A stretch of 64,000 bases of DNA from Clostridium lacusfryxellense (GTDB lineage Bacteria; Bacillota; Clostridia; Clostridiales; Clostridiaceae), in contig NZ_JAHLEB010000020.1 of assembly GCF_018861735.1 (NCBI RefSeq), forward strand, positions 1-64,000, read 5' to 3'. Below the pieces are notes generated by a model. That model ran no database searches and was not told where the DNA came from. It saw only the letters and a program-made list of their open reading frames with translations. Shown here piece after piece: positions 1 to 9,019 of this stretch (position 1 is its first letter; every line of letters starts with the position of its first letter). Both the position numbers and the translations under genes were made by a program.

Positions 1-49
1 CTTAAAAATTCTTGTAATTAAGGGGCTTCGCCACATTTTTTTTACTATT

Positions 50-55
50 TGTCAA
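50..55 (-). promoter_or_regulatory. isolated rrn-like -35 element (TTGACA)
   Basis: Read leftward, the minus strand has GTGCTTGACA preceded by an A-rich stretch, which resembles the upstream half of strong clostridial rRNA/tRNA promoters. At the expected 17-bp spacing there is a GC-rich GGCGAA instead of a -10 box. It may be a broken promoter remnant or a chance match. What lies to the left is outside the window. Confidence 0.25.
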
Positions 56-103
56 GCACTTTTTTGAAAGTTTTCTGGAATTTATTTAAAAAATTATATA
101 AAA

Positions 104-138
104 AAAACAGGTATGCATTTTTAAACATACTCTGTTTT
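104..138 (-). terminator. terminator downstream of galU
   Basis: AAAACAGGTATG (104-115) pairs with CATAC-t-CTGTTTT (126-138) with one bulged base. On the minus strand the stem is followed by a T-rich tract. It sits about 105 bp past the galU stop and plausibly ends the polysaccharide operon. Confidence 0.55.
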
Positions 139-244
139 AAAACTATTGGTTTAATTTCTTAACTTAATGACATTGAGTTCTATATGGCTTTTTTTATTAT
201 ATATAATATATTTATCCTGTTAATATTTAGATAACCTATATTAT

Positions 245-1156
245 CTATTTTTGTTCATCATTGCACTTATTATAAAGATCCTTGAACATATCGTTGTCTT
301 TAATAGATAAAAGATACTTCATAAAAGCTTCTTTAAGATCATCTCTTTTGAGTGCATATTCTACATTAGCTTCTAAGAATCCCTCTTTATCTCCAACATC
401 ATATCTTCGACCTTTAAAATCATATGCATACATATCTTCTTCTGATATTAAGGTTTTTAAAGCATCTGTAAGTTGGATTTCTCCTCCCTTACCGGGCTTG
501 GTATTTTCTAAAATATCAAATATTTTAGGTGTTATAATATATCTACCAAGTATAGCTATATTTGATGGAGCCTCAGAAGTCTTAGGTTTTTCCACAACAT
601 CTTTAACCTTGTAAACTCTATCGCCTACTGACGATGCATCTACTATACCATATTTGTTAACTTCGCTCATTGGGACTTTTTGAACTCCCAAAATTGAAGT
701 TCCATATTCGTCATAACAGTCTATAAGTTGTTTAAGACAAGGTACGTCACTATCAACTACATCATCACCAAGCATTACAGCAAACGGTTCATCCCCTACA
801 AATGTTTTTGCACAACTTATTGCATGACCTAACCCTTTAGGCTCTTTCTGCCTTATATAATAGATATTAGCCAAATTAGATATATCTCTTACCATTTCTA
901 ATACATCATCCTTGCCATTTTGCTCCAATTGATGTTCAAGTTCGATGGACTTGTCAAAATGGTCTTCAATTGCTCTTTTATTTCTCCCCGTTATAATTAA
1001 GATTTCCTCAATTCCAGAAGCAACAGCTTCCTCTATAATATATTGTATTGTTGGTTTATCAACAATTGGTAACATCTCTTTTGGTTGTGCCTTTGTCGCT
1101 GGCAAAAATCTTGTACCAAGTCCCGCTGCTGGTATTATAGCTTTTTTTACTCTCAT
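245..1156 (-). CDS. galU: UTP--glucose-1-phosphate uridylyltransferase
   Basis: Makes UDP-glucose from UTP and glucose-1-phosphate in the cytoplasm, supplying sugar nucleotides for surface polysaccharide. The N-terminus has the nucleotidyltransferase signature AAGLGTRFLPATKA followed by PKEMLPIVDKP. VEKP and GEIQLTDAL further on are typical of bacterial GalU. I start it at the ATG at 1156 (MRVKKAIIPA), which has GGAG 7 bases upstream; an in-frame ATG at 1198 lacks a ribosome site. The 303-residue product is normal length. It is the last gene of a leftward polysaccharide operon. Phosphoglucomutase (4575-6308) would provide its substrate and UDP-glucose dehydrogenase (37910-39217) could use its product. 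Confidence 0.96.
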   Translation of the reverse strand: MRVKKAIIPAAGLGTRFLPATKAQPKEMLPIVDKPTIQYIIEEAVASGIEEILIITGRNKRAIEDHFDKSIELEHQLEQNGKDDVLEMVRDISNLANIYYIRQKEPKGLGHAISCAKTFVGDEPFAVMLGDDVVDSDVPCLKQLIDCYDEYGTSILGVQKVPMSEVNKYGIVDASSVGDRVYKVKDVVEKPKTSEAPSNIAILGRYIITPKIFDILENTKPGKGGEIQLTDALKTLISEEDMYAYDFKGRRYDVGDKEGFLEANVEYALKRDDLKEAFMKYLLSIKDNDMFKDLYNKCNDEQK

Positions 1157-1209
1157 TATTCTACTCCGATCAAATAATGTATATTTGCGTTTAAACATTA
1201 TTTGTAAAT

Positions 1210-1986
1210 TTATTTAAATATATTAAAGAAGGAAATTTTTCCTTTTTTTCTTTTAAGTTTTAGTTCTAAAAATTCCATCATAGGTTCATTATTAATAATA
1301 ATAGTTTTATTTTTATTTATCCAATTATAAGCATCTTCGTTTATATCTTTTACAATATCATAAGCATCTTTTATTTTGGTTTTTCTACTAGTAATATTAT
1401 GCCCATCACTGCCTAATAAATGTATCATATTCCTTTTTACAAATTCTACAGCTGTTTTCTTAACTTCCTTACCATAATCACCAAATAGGCTTCCTGCATT
1501 GATTTGCATAAGCACCCCTTGATTAATTAGATTGATAATCAAATCATGATCTTTCATAATTTTAAGATTTCTCTCTGGATGAGCTAAAATGGGTTTGACC
1601 CCCAGTAGCATTAATTCATAAAATACATCTTCTGTATACATTGGGAATTGGCCCATCGGAAGTTCAATGAGTAAGTACTCAGTATCATTAATTCCCCAAA
1701 TTCTTTTTTCTTTATATAGTTTTGGCAAATTAGGGTGCATATAAATCTCTAGTCCAGACAAAATTTTAATATTAATGTTTTGTTCTTTTGATGCCAAAAT
1801 TAATTTATTTAACTTATCAATATATTTCTCACGGCTTATTTCAAATTCTTCTGTAATAAAATGAGGGGTAGCACAAATATATTCAGTACCTTCATTTTCT
1901 GCAATTCTAAGCATTTCAAGAGACATTGTTAATGTTTTTGAACCATCATCAACACCATGGATTATATGACTGTGAAAATCTATCAT
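1210..1986 (-). CDS. ywqE: CpsB/CapC-type (YwqE) tyrosine-protein phosphatase, PHP domain
   Basis: Predicted manganese-dependent phosphotyrosine phosphatase of the PHP superfamily that dephosphorylates the partner BY-kinase. Metal-binding motifs are visible: DFHSHI at residues 3-8, DDGS shortly after, ATPHF near residue 40, LAHPERN near 135-141 and GSDGHN near 195. Length (258) fits the family. It lies 21 bp after the kinase gene and 53 bp before galU, the usual arrangement in Gram-positive capsule/EPS operons. Kinase and phosphatase together probably set polymer length or export. The family is clear; the substrate is inferred from context. Confidence 0.92.
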   Translation of the reverse strand: MIDFHSHIIHGVDDGSKTLTMSLEMLRIAENEGTEYICATPHFITEEFEISREKYIDKLNKLILASKEQNINIKILSGLEIYMHPNLPKLYKEKRIWGINDTEYLLIELPMGQFPMYTEDVFYELMLLGVKPILAHPERNLKIMKDHDLIINLINQGVLMQINAGSLFGDYGKEVKKTAVEFVKRNMIHLLGSDGHNITSRKTKIKDAYDIVKDINEDAYNWINKNKTIIINNEPMMEFLELKLKRKKGKISFFNIFK

Positions 1987-2007
1987 AAATTTACACCTAC
2001 TAATATT

Positions 2008-2691
2008 CTAATTATCATTTCCATAATAGCCTTTGTAATATTTACCGTGATATCCGGTTACAGCTTCAGGTACTTTATTAAATACAATCCCAAGTATCTT
2101 GCCACCAACTTTATCAATTAAATGTTTAGCATCTACTAATGCGTTTTTTTGAGCTTCACCATATGATGCAACAAAAATCACGCCATCTACTATAGTTGAC
2201 AAAATCTGTGCATCCGTTACAGCAAGAACTGGTGGAGCATCAATGAGCACTAAATCATATTCTTTTTTTAACTCATCAATAAAATCCCTCATTTTTTTAC
2301 TGCCTAATAACTCTGCTGGATTTGGTGGCACTGGTCCACTAGTTAACACATTAAGGTTGTTAACTTCTGTCTTAACCACACAGTCCTCCTTCTTAACTCC
2401 TTGAACTAATATGTTTGTAAGTCCTATAGAATTTGTAATCCCCATTTTTTTATGTACTGAAGGCTTCCTTAAATCGCAATCTACAAGAATAACTTTCATG
2501 CCGCTTTCAGCCATTGTTATAGCTAGATTTGACATTACAGTACTTTTACCTTCTCCAGAACCAGACGATGTAACTACTATTGACTTAAGAACCTTATCTA
2601 AGGAGGAGAATTGAATATTAGTTCTTAATGTTCTAAAAGCTTCCGCCGTTCTAGACTTCGGATTTTTTAATGTTATTAATTTTTTTAGCAT
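2008..2691 (-). CDS. ywqD: CpsD/CapB-family (YwqD) bacterial tyrosine kinase
   Basis: Cytoplasmic BY-kinase that needs a membrane Wzz-like partner for activity. It has Walker A (SGSGEGKST, about residues 43-51), Walker A' (VILVDCDLRKP) and Walker B (LVLIDAPP). A C-terminal tyrosine cluster (YHGKYYKGYYG), the autophosphorylation tail of this family, is intact. The 227-residue length is typical. Its gene starts 12 bp after the modulator gene, so kinase and activator are co-translated in the classic split arrangement. Confidence 0.94.
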   Translation of the reverse strand: MLKKLITLKNPKSRTAEAFRTLRTNIQFSSLDKVLKSIVVTSSGSGEGKSTVMSNLAITMAESGMKVILVDCDLRKPSVHKKMGITNSIGLTNILVQGVKKEDCVVKTEVNNLNVLTSGPVPPNPAELLGSKKMRDFIDELKKEYDLVLIDAPPVLAVTDAQILSTIVDGVIFVASYGEAQKNALVDAKHLIDKVGGKILGIVFNKVPEAVTGYHGKYYKGYYGNDN

Positions 2692-2703
2692 ATTCTCACC
2701 TTC

Positions 2704-3375
2704 CTATTGTTTATCATAATTCAAGGGAATAATACCTATAACTGGTATTCCAGTTAACTTTTCTATATCCTCTTGACTTTTTACTGTGTTATCTAAATAC
2801 TCTAATAAAAATGCTATTCCAAGTGAAACCATAAGTCCAATGAAAAATGCAATTGCCATATTCAACTTTGGATTAGGATTGGCTGGTGATGTAGGTTCTA
2901 GCGCCTCATCTAAAAGTTGAACATTATCTACTTTTTTAACATCGTTTGATATATATTTTAATGACTTAGCTAACTGATTAGCAATATCCATAGCTTCTTT
3001 AGGATATTTAGAAGTAACCGTCATTGTTAAAAACTCAGTATCTCCTTTAGGTGCAACTGTCACCATGTTTTGTAATTCAATTGGGTCTATTTTTAAACTA
3101 AGTGCTTTAATAACATGTTCCGAAACCCTTCTAGAAGCAGCAAATTCGCTATAAGTTTTAACCAATTTTTGATACATTATTACATCATTATAACTATCTT
3201 GTGACACTGAAGCATCACTTTCTATTTTTCCGATTATAACGGATATGTCAGATTTGTAAGTAGGCGTAATAACAAAATAACTTAAAACTCCACTAAGCAC
3301 CGTTGCTCCTAAAGTTAGAAGGATCACTAATAGCATTCTCTTTTTTATAATATTAAAATACTCAATTATTTCCAT
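2704..3375 (-). CDS. ywqC: Wzz/CapA-type polysaccharide chain-length modulator
   Basis: Membrane protein with an N-terminal transmembrane helix (about residues 15-35), an extracytoplasmic Wzz domain and a second helix near 175-195 (MAIAFFIGLMVSLGIAFLLEYL). The proline-rich segment before the second helix (EPTSPANPNPK) is the family signature. Its short cytoplasmic tail activates the adjacent BY-kinase. The start ATG shares one base with the stop of the upstream TPR gene (TAATG), so the two are translationally coupled. Length (223) is normal. Confidence 0.92.
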   Translation of the reverse strand: MEIIEYFNIIKKRMLLVILLTLGATVLSGVLSYFVITPTYKSDISVIIGKIESDASVSQDSYNDVIMYQKLVKTYSEFAASRRVSEHVIKALSLKIDPIELQNMVTVAPKGDTEFLTMTVTSKYPKEAMDIANQLAKSLKYISNDVKKVDNVQLLDEALEPTSPANPNPKLNMAIAFFIGLMVSLGIAFLLEYLDNTVKSQEDIEKLTGIPVIGIIPLNYDKQ

Positions 3376-4445
3376 TATTTGCCCTCCGTAAATAAATTTT
3401 CGAGTTCAACTAGAATTTCATCTTTTGGATCTATTTTTTTAGCTATATCTAAATGTAACCTTGCTTGCTCTATATTGTTAATATTTAAATAACACATAAC
3501 AAGATTTGTACATATCTCAATAGACTTTGTAACTTCAAATGCCTTCCTAAAGTACTGTATAGCTAACTCATAATTTTCAAGACAAGCATAATTAATTCCA
3601 AACTCATTTACAACTTCAATCAAATCCTTATCTATTGCAGCTGCTTCGTTTAAATAGTAGATAGCTTTCTCATGATTTTGCAAGATTCTATATGCTACTG
3701 CACTATGGTAATATATATCGGCGTTATCACCTAATTGTTCCATTAAAGGAACTAAAATTTGGAGTGCCTCTTTCGGATTAGTTGGCACTAAATCTTTTGC
3801 CTTTTGGAAATTTGTTATGTTTTCTAAATTATTTTTAAGTTCAATAACTTCTGTGGTTTGTTCACCACCAAACTCTACAAAATTTCTTATTGCCATTAAA
3901 GCTAAATCATGTTTACTTTCACTATCGAAAACTATTGCTTCATACAAATATGGATTACTATAAATTGCAATTTTTTTAGCCTTTTCTATAAGGGTTAACT
4001 CCTCGTCTTTAAACATAATATTTGTAAGTCTTAATTTATCAACTATTAGAAAAATCTTATCATAATTTTCTTTTGTTTCTTCTATACTCAATAATCCTTT
4101 TAAGATAATATATGCTTCTTCATAATTTTCTTTTTCAATCTCCTTAAAAATTACTCCTTTAATAAATCCAATTGAATTGGGCACAGAATTTATAATTTCT
4201 TTATACGTTTCATTATATTTAAAAAGTTCATCTGCTCCTAAAACATAGAACATTCCTTCTATAAATAGATTAACTGGTATATTGTCAAAATCTTCTTTTT
4301 TCTTTACTTTTTGAATTATTTCATTAGTTCTAACCGGAAAATATATGTCATCTGAAATTATGAAATCATTAATTTTGCTATTCTTTTTTATTTCTAAAAA
4401 AAGAAGTGCTGATAATTTTTCAGAAAAATATGTCTTACTGTCCAT
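3375..4445 (-). CDS. tetratricopeptide-repeat protein, first gene of the polysaccharide operon
   Basis: 356 residues with no signal peptide or membrane helix. The C-terminal half (about 215-356) holds at least three TPR-like helix pairs: NADIYYHSAVAYRILQNHEK, the unit starting VVNEFGINYACLENYELA, and the one starting CTNLVMCYLNINNIEQA. The N-terminal half is helical and not recognised. It begins with ATG after a strong GGAGGT site and ends overlapping the Wzz-like gene. A TPR scaffold could organise a polymerase or glycosyltransferase complex, but the substrate is unknown. Similar modules occur in clostridial glycosyltransferase loci. Confidence 0.75.
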   Translation of the reverse strand: MDSKTYFSEKLSALLFLEIKKNSKINDFIISDDIYFPVRTNEIIQKVKKKEDFDNIPVNLFIEGMFYVLGADELFKYNETYKEIINSVPNSIGFIKGVIFKEIEKENYEEAYIILKGLLSIEETKENYDKIFLIVDKLRLTNIMFKDEELTLIEKAKKIAIYSNPYLYEAIVFDSESKHDLALMAIRNFVEFGGEQTTEVIELKNNLENITNFQKAKDLVPTNPKEALQILVPLMEQLGDNADIYYHSAVAYRILQNHEKAIYYLNEAAAIDKDLIEVVNEFGINYACLENYELAIQYFRKAFEVTKSIEICTNLVMCYLNINNIEQARLHLDIAKKIDPKDEILVELENLFTEGK

Positions 4446-4497
4446 ACCTACTACCTCCTACTAACCTTATATATTTATGGTTCAAGCGTTTCTATTA

Positions 4498-4526
4498 ATA
4501 TTAATATATTGAGTATAATTTGTAAA
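4498..4526 (-). promoter_or_regulatory. candidate promoter of the polysaccharide operon
   Basis: On the minus strand TTTACA (4521-4526) is followed by a 17-bp spacer and TAATAT (4498-4503), about 55 bp upstream of the TPR gene start. The -35 is good and the -10 moderate. Confidence 0.4.
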
Positions 4527-4574
4527 CATATAAAATCATACTAAGATAATTATGGCATTATATAAATTCGTTAA

Positions 4575-6308
4575 TTAATCTATACATGCATCATCTACAA
4601 TGGACATAACATTCTTTTTAAGTTCAATTATTTTTTCAGAAGCATTTGCTAAACTACTTCCTTTAACGGATAGATATATTTTCATTTTTGGTTCAGTACC
4701 AGATGGACGAGCTACGAACCAAGAACCATCCTCCAAAATAAATTTTAATACATTTGATTTTGGCAATTTTATTATTTTTTCATTTGCTTTGTTCAAATCT
4801 ACCTCAATGCCTGATCGATAGTCTATTTTTTTTACTATTTTCTTGTCACCTATGAATCCATTCACTGAAGATCTTAAATGTTCTAAGATATATCCTATTT
4901 TTTCTGCACCATCTTTTCCAGCAAGTTCAATTGAAACTAGATTTTCTTCATAATATCCATGTTCATTATATAGCTCAATCAAAGCATCATACAAACTCAT
5001 GCCTTTATTCTTATAAAAAAGCGTCATCTCACAAATTAACATTGCCGCTATTACTGCATCTTTGTCACGAACAAAATTTCCTGCTAAATAACCAAAACTT
5101 TCTTCAAATCCAAATATGAACTCTTTAGTTCCTTCAGTTTCAAACTCTTTAATTTTCTCGCCAATATATTTAAAGCCTGTTAACACGTCTATCACGTTGA
5201 CATTATATTTTTCTCCAATACTTTCTACCATATCAGTGGTAACAATTGTTTTTATTACTACACCATTTTCAGGTAAGTTATTAGTTTCACTTAATGATTT
5301 TAAAATATAATCACTTAATAAAACACCTGTCTGATTGCCTGATAACACCTTATATTTCCCTTCTTTACCCTTAACTACCACCCCAATTCGATCACTATCT
5401 GGATCTGTACCAAAAATAATGTCTGGATTGATGTCCTTTGCCATTTCTAGGGCTAATGCAAATACTTTTGGGTCTTCTGGGTTAGGATATGGTGCTGTCG
5501 GAAAATTCCCATCTGGCATTTCCTGCTCTGCTACAACAAAAACATTACCATAACCTAATTCTTTTAATACTCTTCTCACAGGTATGTTTCCAGATCCATG
5601 AATTGGGGTATAAATTATTTTTAAATCATTAGCATATTTTTCAACTAAGTCTTTTCTAATAGTTAACTTTTTAATCTTATCCATATATGACAAATAAATA
5701 TTTTCTCCAATTATTTTTAAAAGTCCTTTTGTTTTCGCATCACAGATACTCATAGTTTTGATTTTAGAATAATCTTCTATACTGTTAGCGCAAGTTATAA
5801 TATCTTTTGCAACTTCATCAGTAACTTGTCCACCATCATCCCCATAGACCTTATAACCGTTATATTGTTTAGGATTATGGGATGCAGTGATAACAATTCC
5901 AGCTTTGCTTTTTAATTCACGGACAGCATATGATAAAATTGGCGTTGGAGTTAAAACTTCAAATAAATTTACATAAATATCATTGGCACAAAGCGTTTCG
6001 GCAGCGGCATTCGCAAAATCAACTGACATATTTCTTGAATCATATGCTATAGTAACTGATATATTTTCTTTGTATTTTGAATTTAAATAGTCAGCTAACC
6101 CCTGAGTAGCTTTACCTATAGTATGTATATTCATCCTGTTTGTTCCTGCCCCCATTACGCCTCTTAATCCCCCGGTTCCAAACTCTAAATCCTTATAAAA
6201 TCTATCTTCAATTTCTTTTTCATCTACTAATTGCTCAAGCTCTTTTTTTAAGTCGACATTTATAAAATTTGAGTTAACCCAAGTTTTATACTTCTCTTTG
6301 TACATCAT
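4575..6308 (-). CDS. pgcA: phosphoglucomutase / phosphomannomutase (alpha-D-phosphohexomutase)
   Basis: Interconverts glucose-6-phosphate and glucose-1-phosphate, feeding GalU. The catalytic phosphoserine loop TASHNPKQYNGYKVY is near residue 140. The metal loop GTDPDSDRIG is near 300, the sugar-binding GFEESFGYL near 405, and the phosphate-binding RPSGTEPKMKIY near 540. The order and 577-residue length match the Firmicute PgcA family. The start ATG has GGGGG 7 bases upstream. It lies 129 bp upstream of the TPR gene, which appears to have its own promoter. A -10-like TATAAT lies on the minus strand at 6384-6389. Confidence 0.95.
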   Translation of the reverse strand: MMYKEKYKTWVNSNFINVDLKKELEQLVDEKEIEDRFYKDLEFGTGGLRGVMGAGTNRMNIHTIGKATQGLADYLNSKYKENISVTIAYDSRNMSVDFANAAAETLCANDIYVNLFEVLTPTPILSYAVRELKSKAGIVITASHNPKQYNGYKVYGDDGGQVTDEVAKDIITCANSIEDYSKIKTMSICDAKTKGLLKIIGENIYLSYMDKIKKLTIRKDLVEKYANDLKIIYTPIHGSGNIPVRRVLKELGYGNVFVVAEQEMPDGNFPTAPYPNPEDPKVFALALEMAKDINPDIIFGTDPDSDRIGVVVKGKEGKYKVLSGNQTGVLLSDYILKSLSETNNLPENGVVIKTIVTTDMVESIGEKYNVNVIDVLTGFKYIGEKIKEFETEGTKEFIFGFEESFGYLAGNFVRDKDAVIAAMLICEMTLFYKNKGMSLYDALIELYNEHGYYEENLVSIELAGKDGAEKIGYILEHLRSSVNGFIGDKKIVKKIDYRSGIEVDLNKANEKIIKLPKSNVLKFILEDGSWFVARPSGTEPKMKIYLSVKGSSLANASEKIIELKKNVMSIVDDACID

Positions 6309-6532
6309 ATATTAACCCCCTAGGTTTTTTTAAATTTATTTTCATTTATTATCTAAGTTTCTACTCTCTCTTTAGTCTATCATATTATACTATCAATTCA
6401 TTACAAATAAAAGGCATTTTTTACAAATAGCCTGTTTTTACACATTTCTAATTACTTTATTTCCTTATAATACGTAATTACCTATCGGTTACGACTTTTT
6501 TTGTGATATTTATTATTTATAAATGATTATAA

Positions 6533-6561
6533 TTGCATTTACATATCTAATACTTTATAAT
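6533..6561 (+). promoter_or_regulatory. sigma-A promoter of the PLP decarboxylase gene
   Basis: TTGCAT (6533-6538), a 17-bp spacer and TATAAT (6556-6561), giving a leader of about 70 nt. The rest of the 331-bp intergenic stretch (6309-6639) holds a possible -10 for the divergent mutase and a short AGGC/GCCT dyad near 6412-6435; I see no gene or riboswitch in it. Confidence 0.7.
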
Positions 6562-6639
6562 TATAAATTGGCCAATGAATATAATATAAATAGAAATTTA
6601 TAAAGATTAATATAAATTCTTTTGAAAGGGGTGTATAAA

Positions 6640-8130
6640 TTGTATAGATTAAATCAAAATGAAACTCCATTATTTGATGCTCTAATGGAATATGTAGACA
6701 GAGAAACATTACCTTTTCACGTTCCTGGACATAAAAAAGGAATAGGAGCTGATGAACAGTTCAGAAATTTCATGGGGGAGAACCCATTTAAAATTGATGT
6801 TACAGTATTTAAACTTGTTGATAGTTTTCACCACCCAACTGGACCTATCAAAAAAGCACAAGAATTGGCTGCGGATGCTTATGGGGCTGATGCATCATTT
6901 TTCTCAGTTCACGGAACCTCTGGTGCTATTCAAGCTATGATTATGGCAGTAGTTGGATCTGGCGAGAAAATCATTGTTCCAAGAAATGTACATAAATCAA
7001 TAACCGGTGGTATTATTTTATCAGGGGCTATACCAGTTTATATGCAACCCGAATTAGATAAAAAAATTGGTGTTGCTCACGGAGTTTCTCCAGAGACTGT
7101 GGAAGAAACCCTTAAGGCTAATCCTGATGCAAAAGCTGTACTTATAATTAACCCTACATACTATGGAGTTTCCACTGATATTAAAAGTATTGTTGACATT
7201 GTACATGAATACGACATTCCTTTGATAGTTGATGAAGCTCATGGACCTCATCTTAAATTTAATGATAGATTACCAATATCTGCAATGGAATCGGGTGCAG
7301 ACATCTGTTGTCAGAGCACTCATAAAATTATAGGTTCATTAACTCAAAGCTCTATGCTACATGTTAATTCAAGATACGTGAGCCCAGCTAGAGTTAAGCA
7401 GCTAATAAACTTAATGCACACAACATCACCTTCCTACATACTAATGGCATCACTTGATTGTGCGAGGCGTCAAATTGCATTAGATGGAACGATGCTTTTA
7501 GACAAAACTATTGATTTATGTAATTATGTAAGAAGTGAAGTAAATAAAATCCCTGGATTTTATTGTTTTGGAGAAGAAATTTTAAATGGCTTTGGCGCTT
7601 TCGCTATTGATCCAACTAAAATAACAATAACATGTAGAGATTTGGGTATAACAGGTTATGACTTGGATATGATACTTTCTAATAAATATCACATACAAAT
7701 GGAATTATCTGATCTTTATAACATATTAGCAGTTGGTTCCTTTGGTGATACAGAGGGAGGCATGGAAAAATTACTTACAGCCTTAAGGGAAGTAAGCAAC
7801 GAATATTATGGTAAAGGCATAAAGAAATCCGATTTCATTGATATTCCTAGTATTCCTGAGCAAGTTCAAATTCCTCGTGAGGCTTTTAACAGCGTAAACA
7901 CTGCTGTAGAAATCAAAAAAAGTGTTGGTATGATAAGTGGAGAATTCTTAATGGCTTATCCACCAGGTATTCCAATACTTTGCCCTGGTGAGAGAATAAC
8001 TCAAGAGATTTTAGATTATGTTGAGAAATTAAAAAACACTGGATTATACGTTCAAGGAACTGAAGATCCTGAAGTTGAATATATAAAAGTTGTTAGAGAA
8101 GAAGATGCAGTTTACATAACTGTAGAATAG
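6640..8130 (+). CDS. Orn/Lys/Arg decarboxylase-family PLP enzyme
   Basis: Fold type I PLP enzyme of the short Gram-positive arginine/lysine/ornithine decarboxylase family (SpeA/YaaO type). Visible features are PFHVPGHKKG near the N-terminus, FSVHGTSGAIQ, the PLP aspartate motif VDEAHGPHL, the Schiff-base lysine in QSTHKIIGS, and the C-terminal domain with AYPPGIPILCPGE. The 496-residue length is typical. I start it at TTG 6640, 8 bases after GAAAGGGG; an in-frame TTG at 6622 lies before that site. Arginine decarboxylation for polyamines is likely, but lysine cannot be excluded from sequence. Confidence 0.9.
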   Translation: MYRLNQNETPLFDALMEYVDRETLPFHVPGHKKGIGADEQFRNFMGENPFKIDVTVFKLVDSFHHPTGPIKKAQELAADAYGADASFFSVHGTSGAIQAMIMAVVGSGEKIIVPRNVHKSITGGIILSGAIPVYMQPELDKKIGVAHGVSPETVEETLKANPDAKAVLIINPTYYGVSTDIKSIVDIVHEYDIPLIVDEAHGPHLKFNDRLPISAMESGADICCQSTHKIIGSLTQSSMLHVNSRYVSPARVKQLINLMHTTSPSYILMASLDCARRQIALDGTMLLDKTIDLCNYVRSEVNKIPGFYCFGEEILNGFGAFAIDPTKITITCRDLGITGYDLDMILSNKYHIQMELSDLYNILAVGSFGDTEGGMEKLLTALREVSNEYYGKGIKKSDFIDIPSIPEQVQIPREAFNSVNTAVEIKKSVGMISGEFLMAYPPGIPILCPGERITQEILDYVEKLKNTGLYVQGTEDPEVEYIKVVREEDAVYITVE

Positions 8131-8168
8131 AAGTAAAAAGAACTCCAATTAGGAGTTCTTTTTACTTC
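8130..8168. terminator. bidirectional terminator shared by convergent genes
   Basis: A perfect 17-bp stem (8130-8146 with 8152-8168) and a 5-nt loop contain A5 and T5 runs, so it works in both directions. The left arm begins with the last base of the decarboxylase stop, and the stop of the convergent gene (8149-8151) is in the loop. Confidence 0.85.
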
Positions 8169-8994
8169 TATTTAATTTTACTCTATTATCAATATTTGCT
8201 TTTTCAATAGATTCTAAGTATTTAAAATATTCTATGTCCGTCATTTCACATATTGTCTCACAACTATTAACCACTTTAATAAAAAACTCCATCATATAAC
8301 TTACTTTTATTAAGGGTTTGGTTAATTTAGGATTAAACCTAATAGGAATTTGCTTTCTCTTCTTTTCAGAACTTATTTTAATATTTTCATAAAATTCCCT
8401 TGCTGAATATACTAATCTTATCTTCTTTAGATTTATACTTAACGCATCTTTATATGTTGGTAATAGTTCTTCCATAATATTCATATTAAAGTATTTTTTT
8501 TCATTCTTACATTCCTCAGATTTAGAAATAAGAATTTTTAAAATTTCATTATTTTTTTCGCGAATTTCAGGCAATTTATAGACCATTTCTTTTACTTGCT
8601 TTGACTGCACTATCCCATCTTTAGTTAATATATCTAATCCATCAGTTACTAGTTTATAATTTTTATCATCATTTTGAATTGCAACTTCATCTTGATATGC
8701 ATTCACTATACAACTTTTGTTTGCTGTATTATAAAATATTTCTGAAAAATAAGCTAACTTTGCTAATCTTTCTTGTAATGATTTTTGTGAAATAATTTCA
8801 TTTTTTTCATTAATGTAAAGATAACCTAAATATACTTTCGAATTATTTTTAGTCCATTTTTTAAAAAATATTATTTCTCTGTATAATATATTATTATATT
8901 CTAAAGAGTCGGATATCTCAACTGCCTCACCGCTCTTTATGTATTGCTTTATACACTCTCTTATCTCCTTAGATACTACTGAGTATGTCGGCAT
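8149..8994 (-). CDS. hypothetical protein, 281 aa
   Basis: I do not recognise this protein. It is a soluble, lysine-rich, mostly helical sequence without signal peptide, membrane helix or Cys/His cluster. The N-terminal third (about 20-95) has alternating strands (EYNNILYREIIFF, VYLGYLYINEKNE); the rest is charged helix. A basic patch EKKRKQIPIR lies near 215. The start ATG has GGAGGAGG upstream, so it is probably translated. The last six codons form one arm of the shared terminator hairpin. It follows the FMN oxidase gene by 25 bp and could be the last gene of that operon. Confidence 0.7.
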   Translation of the reverse strand: MPTYSVVSKEIRECIKQYIKSGEAVEISDSLEYNNILYREIIFFKKWTKNNSKVYLGYLYINEKNEIISQKSLQERLAKLAYFSEIFYNTANKSCIVNAYQDEVAIQNDDKNYKLVTDGLDILTKDGIVQSKQVKEMVYKLPEIREKNNEILKILISKSEECKNEKKYFNMNIMEELLPTYKDALSINLKKIRLVYSAREFYENIKISSEKKRKQIPIRFNPKLTKPLIKVSYMMEFFIKVVNSCETICEMTDIEYFKYLESIEKANIDNRVKLNRSKKNS

Positions 8995-9019
8995 TTATAA
9001 TTCCTCCTCCTAATTTAGA

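Noticed and set aside
24-32. GGCTTCGCC hairpin followed by T8 as a terminator
   Set aside because: Only three stem pairs and no gene in the window reading into it.
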